A DNA stretch of 23,650 bases from Bacteroidota bacterium (GTDB lineage: Bacteria; Bacteroidota; Bacteroidia; Chitinophagales; Chitinophagaceae): positions 1 through 23,650 of the forward strand of contig JAEWKK010000027.1 of assembly GCA_023386045.1 (NCBI GenBank), written 5' to 3'. Below are positions 21,569 to 23,650 of this stretch, one piece after another. Each line of letters begins with the position of its first letter. The stretch's first letter is position 1. The position numbers and the translations under genes are program-made. The notes beneath the pieces are model-generated. The model did no database searches, had not been told where the DNA came from, and worked only from the letters and a program-made list of their open reading frames with translations.

Positions 21569-23290
21569 ATGACAAGACCTGCATTGGCATTGCTTTTCGT
21601 TATTCTCTTTTTTTCCTGCAACAATATTCAACAACCTAAAATCAGCTCTTCCAGTAAAATGGGCTGCTATAGTCCTAAAACAACTGACCAGGACTGGTAT
21701 GCTTCTGGGAAAAAAGCACCGCTCTTCAACGGATTGAATGGTATCGATTTTAAAATTTCTACTTCAAGCCAGGAGGCTCAAACTTATTTTAACCAGGGAC
21801 TGATGCTTTCTTACGGATTCAATCATGCTGAAGCAGCAAGATCCTTTTACCAGGCTACCAGGGAAGATTCTTTATGCGCCCTTGCTTATTGGGGTTATGC
21901 ATTGGTCTTAGGTCCCAATTATAATGGTGGCATGGAGGAAGATCATTTTCAACGTGCCTTTGAAGCTGCTGTACGGGCACAGGAACTTTCCACTAACTGC
22001 ACTCCAAAGGAAAAAGCACTGATCGGGGCACTGACAGCCAGGTATGTGAAAGATCCACCAGCAGACCGCTCGCCCCTGGACCAGGCTTATGCAGCAGCCA
22101 TGAAAAAAGTATATGAGCAGTATCCTGATGATCCGGACATAGGGGCACTCTATGCAGAGGCGCAGATGGATCTGCATCCCTGGGATCTTTATGATAAAGA
22201 AAGCAGGCAGCCCAGGCCATGGACTCCGGAGCTGGTAGCTGTATTGGAACAACTGATGAAAAAAAATCCCCTGCATCCCGGTGCACATCATTTTTATATT
22301 CATGCACTGGAAGCTTCTGGAAGTCCTGAAAAAGCTCTGCCCAGTGCCCGCTTACTGGATTCACTTGTTCCCGGTGCGGGTCACCTGGTGCACATGCCTT
22401 CTCATATTTATATCAATACGGGGGATTATCATTTGGGTACGCTTTCCAATCTGCGTGCAGTAGCAGTCGACAGCATTTATACTACAGCATGCCATGCCCA
22501 GGGTGTTTATCCGCTTGCCTATTACCCACACAACTATCATTTCCTTGCAGCAACAGCCACCCTGGAAGGCAATTCGAAAGAAGCATGGATGGCGGCTAAA
22601 AAATTACAGGAACATACTGCAACAGAGATCATGGACCAACCTGGCTGGGGAACCTTACAGCATTACTATATCATACCTTATTACATTGCTGTAAAATTTG
22701 CAATGTGGGATACGATTTTGAATCTTCCATCGCCAAAAGAGCATTTGGTTTATCCAAAAGCCATCTGGCATTATGCGAGAGGCATGGCTTACCTGGGAAA
22801 GAAGAAAATGCCTGAGGCAGAAAGGGAATGGGCTGCCTTGAAGTCACTTGCTAAGGATACTACGCTGCAGCACTTAACGGTTTGGGAGATCAATACCACA
22901 GCAGACCTGGTTCAAATTGCTGTAAAGATTTTGTCTGCCGAACTAGCTGCCAAACAAAATCAACTGGATGTTGCTATTGCCCTGCTCAAAGAAGCAGTTG
23001 CTATTGAAGACGGACTGAATTATAATGAACCACCCGACTGGTTTTTTTCAGTGAGGCACCACCTCGGCGCTGTACTATTGCAGGCGGGTAAATATGCTGA
23101 AGCAGAAAATGTTTACCGGAAAGACTTATTAACCTGGAAGAAAAATGGATGGGCCCTGATGGGCTTATACAATTCCTTAATGCTTCAAAAAAAGGAAGAC
23201 GAAGCCCGAATCATCAGGTCTTCATTTGATGATGCCTGGCAGTATGCTGATGTCAAGATCAATGGATCGATTATGGTGAATGGTGAGTAG
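21569..23290 (+). CDS. TPR-containing lipoprotein with conserved-looking His clusters
   Basis: The 573-residue protein starts with a lipoprotein signal (MTRPALALLFVILFFSC, Cys17). TPR-like helical hairpins follow: AQTYFNQGLMLSYGFNHAEA (70-89) with AARSFYQATRED, a middle region, and C-terminal repeats (for example LGAVLLQAGKYAEAENVYRKDLLTW). Between them are His-rich motifs: HPGAHHFYIHALEAS (236-250), GHLVHMPSHIYI (271-282) and YPHNYHFL (319-326). Proteins of this shape, with HxFYIHxLE and HMPSHIY, are widespread in Bacteroidota and other phyla as unnamed TPR proteins. Seven or more histidines in fixed places suggest a metal or ligand site rather than a pure scaffold; this is inference. The last codons (MVNGE, stop) are part of a heptamer array. 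Confidence 0.85.
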   Translation: MTRPALALLFVILFFSCNNIQQPKISSSSKMGCYSPKTTDQDWYASGKKAPLFNGLNGIDFKISTSSQEAQTYFNQGLMLSYGFNHAEAARSFYQATREDSLCALAYWGYALVLGPNYNGGMEEDHFQRAFEAAVRAQELSTNCTPKEKALIGALTARYVKDPPADRSPLDQAYAAAMKKVYEQYPDDPDIGALYAEAQMDLHPWDLYDKESRQPRPWTPELVAVLEQLMKKNPLHPGAHHFYIHALEASGSPEKALPSARLLDSLVPGAGHLVHMPSHIYINTGDYHLGTLSNLRAVAVDSIYTTACHAQGVYPLAYYPHNYHFLAATATLEGNSKEAWMAAKKLQEHTATEIMDQPGWGTLQHYYIIPYYIAVKFAMWDTILNLPSPKEHLVYPKAIWHYARGMAYLGKKKMPEAEREWAALKSLAKDTTLQHLTVWEINTTADLVQIAVKILSAELAAKQNQLDVAIALLKEAVAIEDGLNYNEPPDWFFSVRHHLGAVLLQAGKYAEAENVYRKDLLTWKKNGWALMGLYNSLMLQKKEDEARIIRSSFDDAWQYADVKINGSIMVNGE

Positions 23291-23317
23291 TGAATGGTGA
23301 GTAGTGAGTGGTGAGTA
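23276..23317 (+). repeat. GTGARTR heptamer array over the TPR gene stop codon
   Basis: Six units run in phase: GTGAATG, GTGAGTA, GTGAATG, GTGAGTA, GTGAGTG, GTGAGTA. The first two units encode the last residues of the TPR lipoprotein, and its TAG stop (23288-23290) lies within the array. Confidence 0.85.
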
Positions 23318-23327
23318 TCCTACCTAC

Positions 23328-23355
23328 TATATGCCATATGCTATTTGCCATTTGC
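23328..23355 (+). repeat. YATWTGC heptamer array
   Basis: Four units run in strict phase: TATATGC, CATATGC, TATTTGC, CATTTGC. The first base alternates T/C while the fourth changes from A to T after two units. Confidence 0.8.
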
Positions 23356-23376
23356 TAAATAACATTCTTCCATTTG

Positions 23377-23477
23377 CTTTGTGTTCTCCGTGATTTCTTC
23401 GTGCACTTTGTGCTCCGGCTTTTTTTTTGCAAGTTTTTTAGCACCACAAAGAACACTAGGAACCACAAAGTACACGA
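23377..23477. repeat. 9-base word array with inverted arms
   Basis: The left arm (23377-23417) is built of words around CTTTGTGTT, TCCGTGATT, TCTTCGTGC and ACTTTGTGC. The right arm (23441-23477) has the inverse words, around CCACAAAGA, ACACTAGGA and ACCACAAAG. The arms are partly complementary (CGTGCACTTTGTG against CGTGTACTTTGTG) and enclose a T-rich loop. The architecture is the same as at 7025-7379 but with different words. Confidence 0.78.
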
Positions 23478-23527
23478 TGATATTCACCTTCTTTTCTAAC
23501 CTACCTGTCATCCTGGAAGGACAGAAC

Positions 23528-23650
23528 TGTAGTTGCCTGAAATATGTTGACCGTTTTTGAGCTAATTAAATCAACTCAAAAAACGAAGCATATGGCTAAA
23601 CCAGAACAGTTAAACGCAAAAAGTACAAGAGTCCATCGTTATTTTAGTGA
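23528..23650 (+). mobile_element. Left end of an IS3-like insertion sequence (partial)
   Basis: The terminal inverted repeat TGTAGTTGCC...GTTGACCG (23528-23553) is the partner of 99-124. Inside it CGTTTTTGAG (23551-23560) can pair with CTCAAAAAACG (23575-23585), a common type of structure near IS ends. The transposase start follows at 23592. The element runs off the window. Its orientation is the same as that of the copy at the left edge. Confidence 0.72.
23592..23650 (+). CDS. Start of an IS3-type transposase OrfA (partial)
   Basis: The ATG at 23592 opens a frame of 19 codons to the edge: MAKPEQLNAKSTRVHRYFS. The HRYFS-(E/D) ending is how many Bacteroidota IS3-family OrfA proteins begin before their helix-turn-helix (from memory), and the position 39 bases inside the inverted repeat fits an orfA. 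The DNA-binding motif itself is outside the window, so the family call rests on the IS context. Confidence 0.55.
   Translation, partial: MAKPEQLNAKSTRVHRYFS

Overview
The window looks like chromosomal DNA of a Bacteroidota bacterium, most likely from the Chitinophagaceae or a near relative. Four places carry a TTG/TTTG-N19-20-TAnnTTTG-type promoter, the form used by the Bacteroidota primary sigma factor. Ribosome-binding sites are mostly absent. One secreted protein ends in a type IX secretion (T9SS) sorting tail, and NagB is fused to a PIG-L deacetylase domain as in Bacteroides. Both edges lie inside copies of one insertion sequence in the same orientation: its right end is at 1-124 and its left end at 23528-23650. 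The window is therefore probably an assembly contig that stops at a repeat.

Layout. 155-2909 (minus): an unknown acidic protein, murQ and a BadF-type amino-sugar kinase, a MurNAc/GlcNAc recycling set, with a structured repeat between kinase and murQ. 3006-4598: an S41 carboxy-terminal processing protease, with a terminator shared with a small membrane protein (4639-4995, minus). 4996-7027: ECF-type promoters, a second copy of the structured repeat, a small membrane protein with a near-leaderless promoter, and an ECF sigma factor with its probable anti-sigma partner. 7393-10603 (minus): tex and ung, bordered by short-period word arrays. 10746-12674: nagB-PIG-L. 12862-13674: a lipoprotein. 13887-13963: tRNA-Arg(ACG) with its own promoter and terminator. 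14242-19308: five tightly packed genes for a LolA-like carrier, two FtsX permeases, a LolD-like ATPase and an outer-membrane barrel. 19661-23290: a T9SS cargo protein and a His-rich TPR lipoprotein.

How the genes work together. The kinase, MurQ and NagB-PIG-L could carry wall amino sugars to fructose-6-phosphate: phosphorylation, lactyl-ether cleavage, deacetylation, deamination. The sigma factor gene and the divergent membrane-protein gene share a TGTAACC-N16-(C/A)GTC promoter, suggesting a small autoregulated envelope regulon. The five-gene operon has the parts of a complete inner-to-outer-membrane lipid or lipoprotein route and is the best candidate for an undescribed system.

The intergenic DNA is unusual. 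It holds (1) a modular hairpin repeat in a long and a short form, (2) arrays of 7-, 8- or 9-base words, four of which begin on the stop codon of the neighbouring gene, and (3) a tRNA in which the near-universal G19-C56 tertiary pair is replaced by A19-U56. All identifications come from reading the sequence and from family knowledge; no database search was run.
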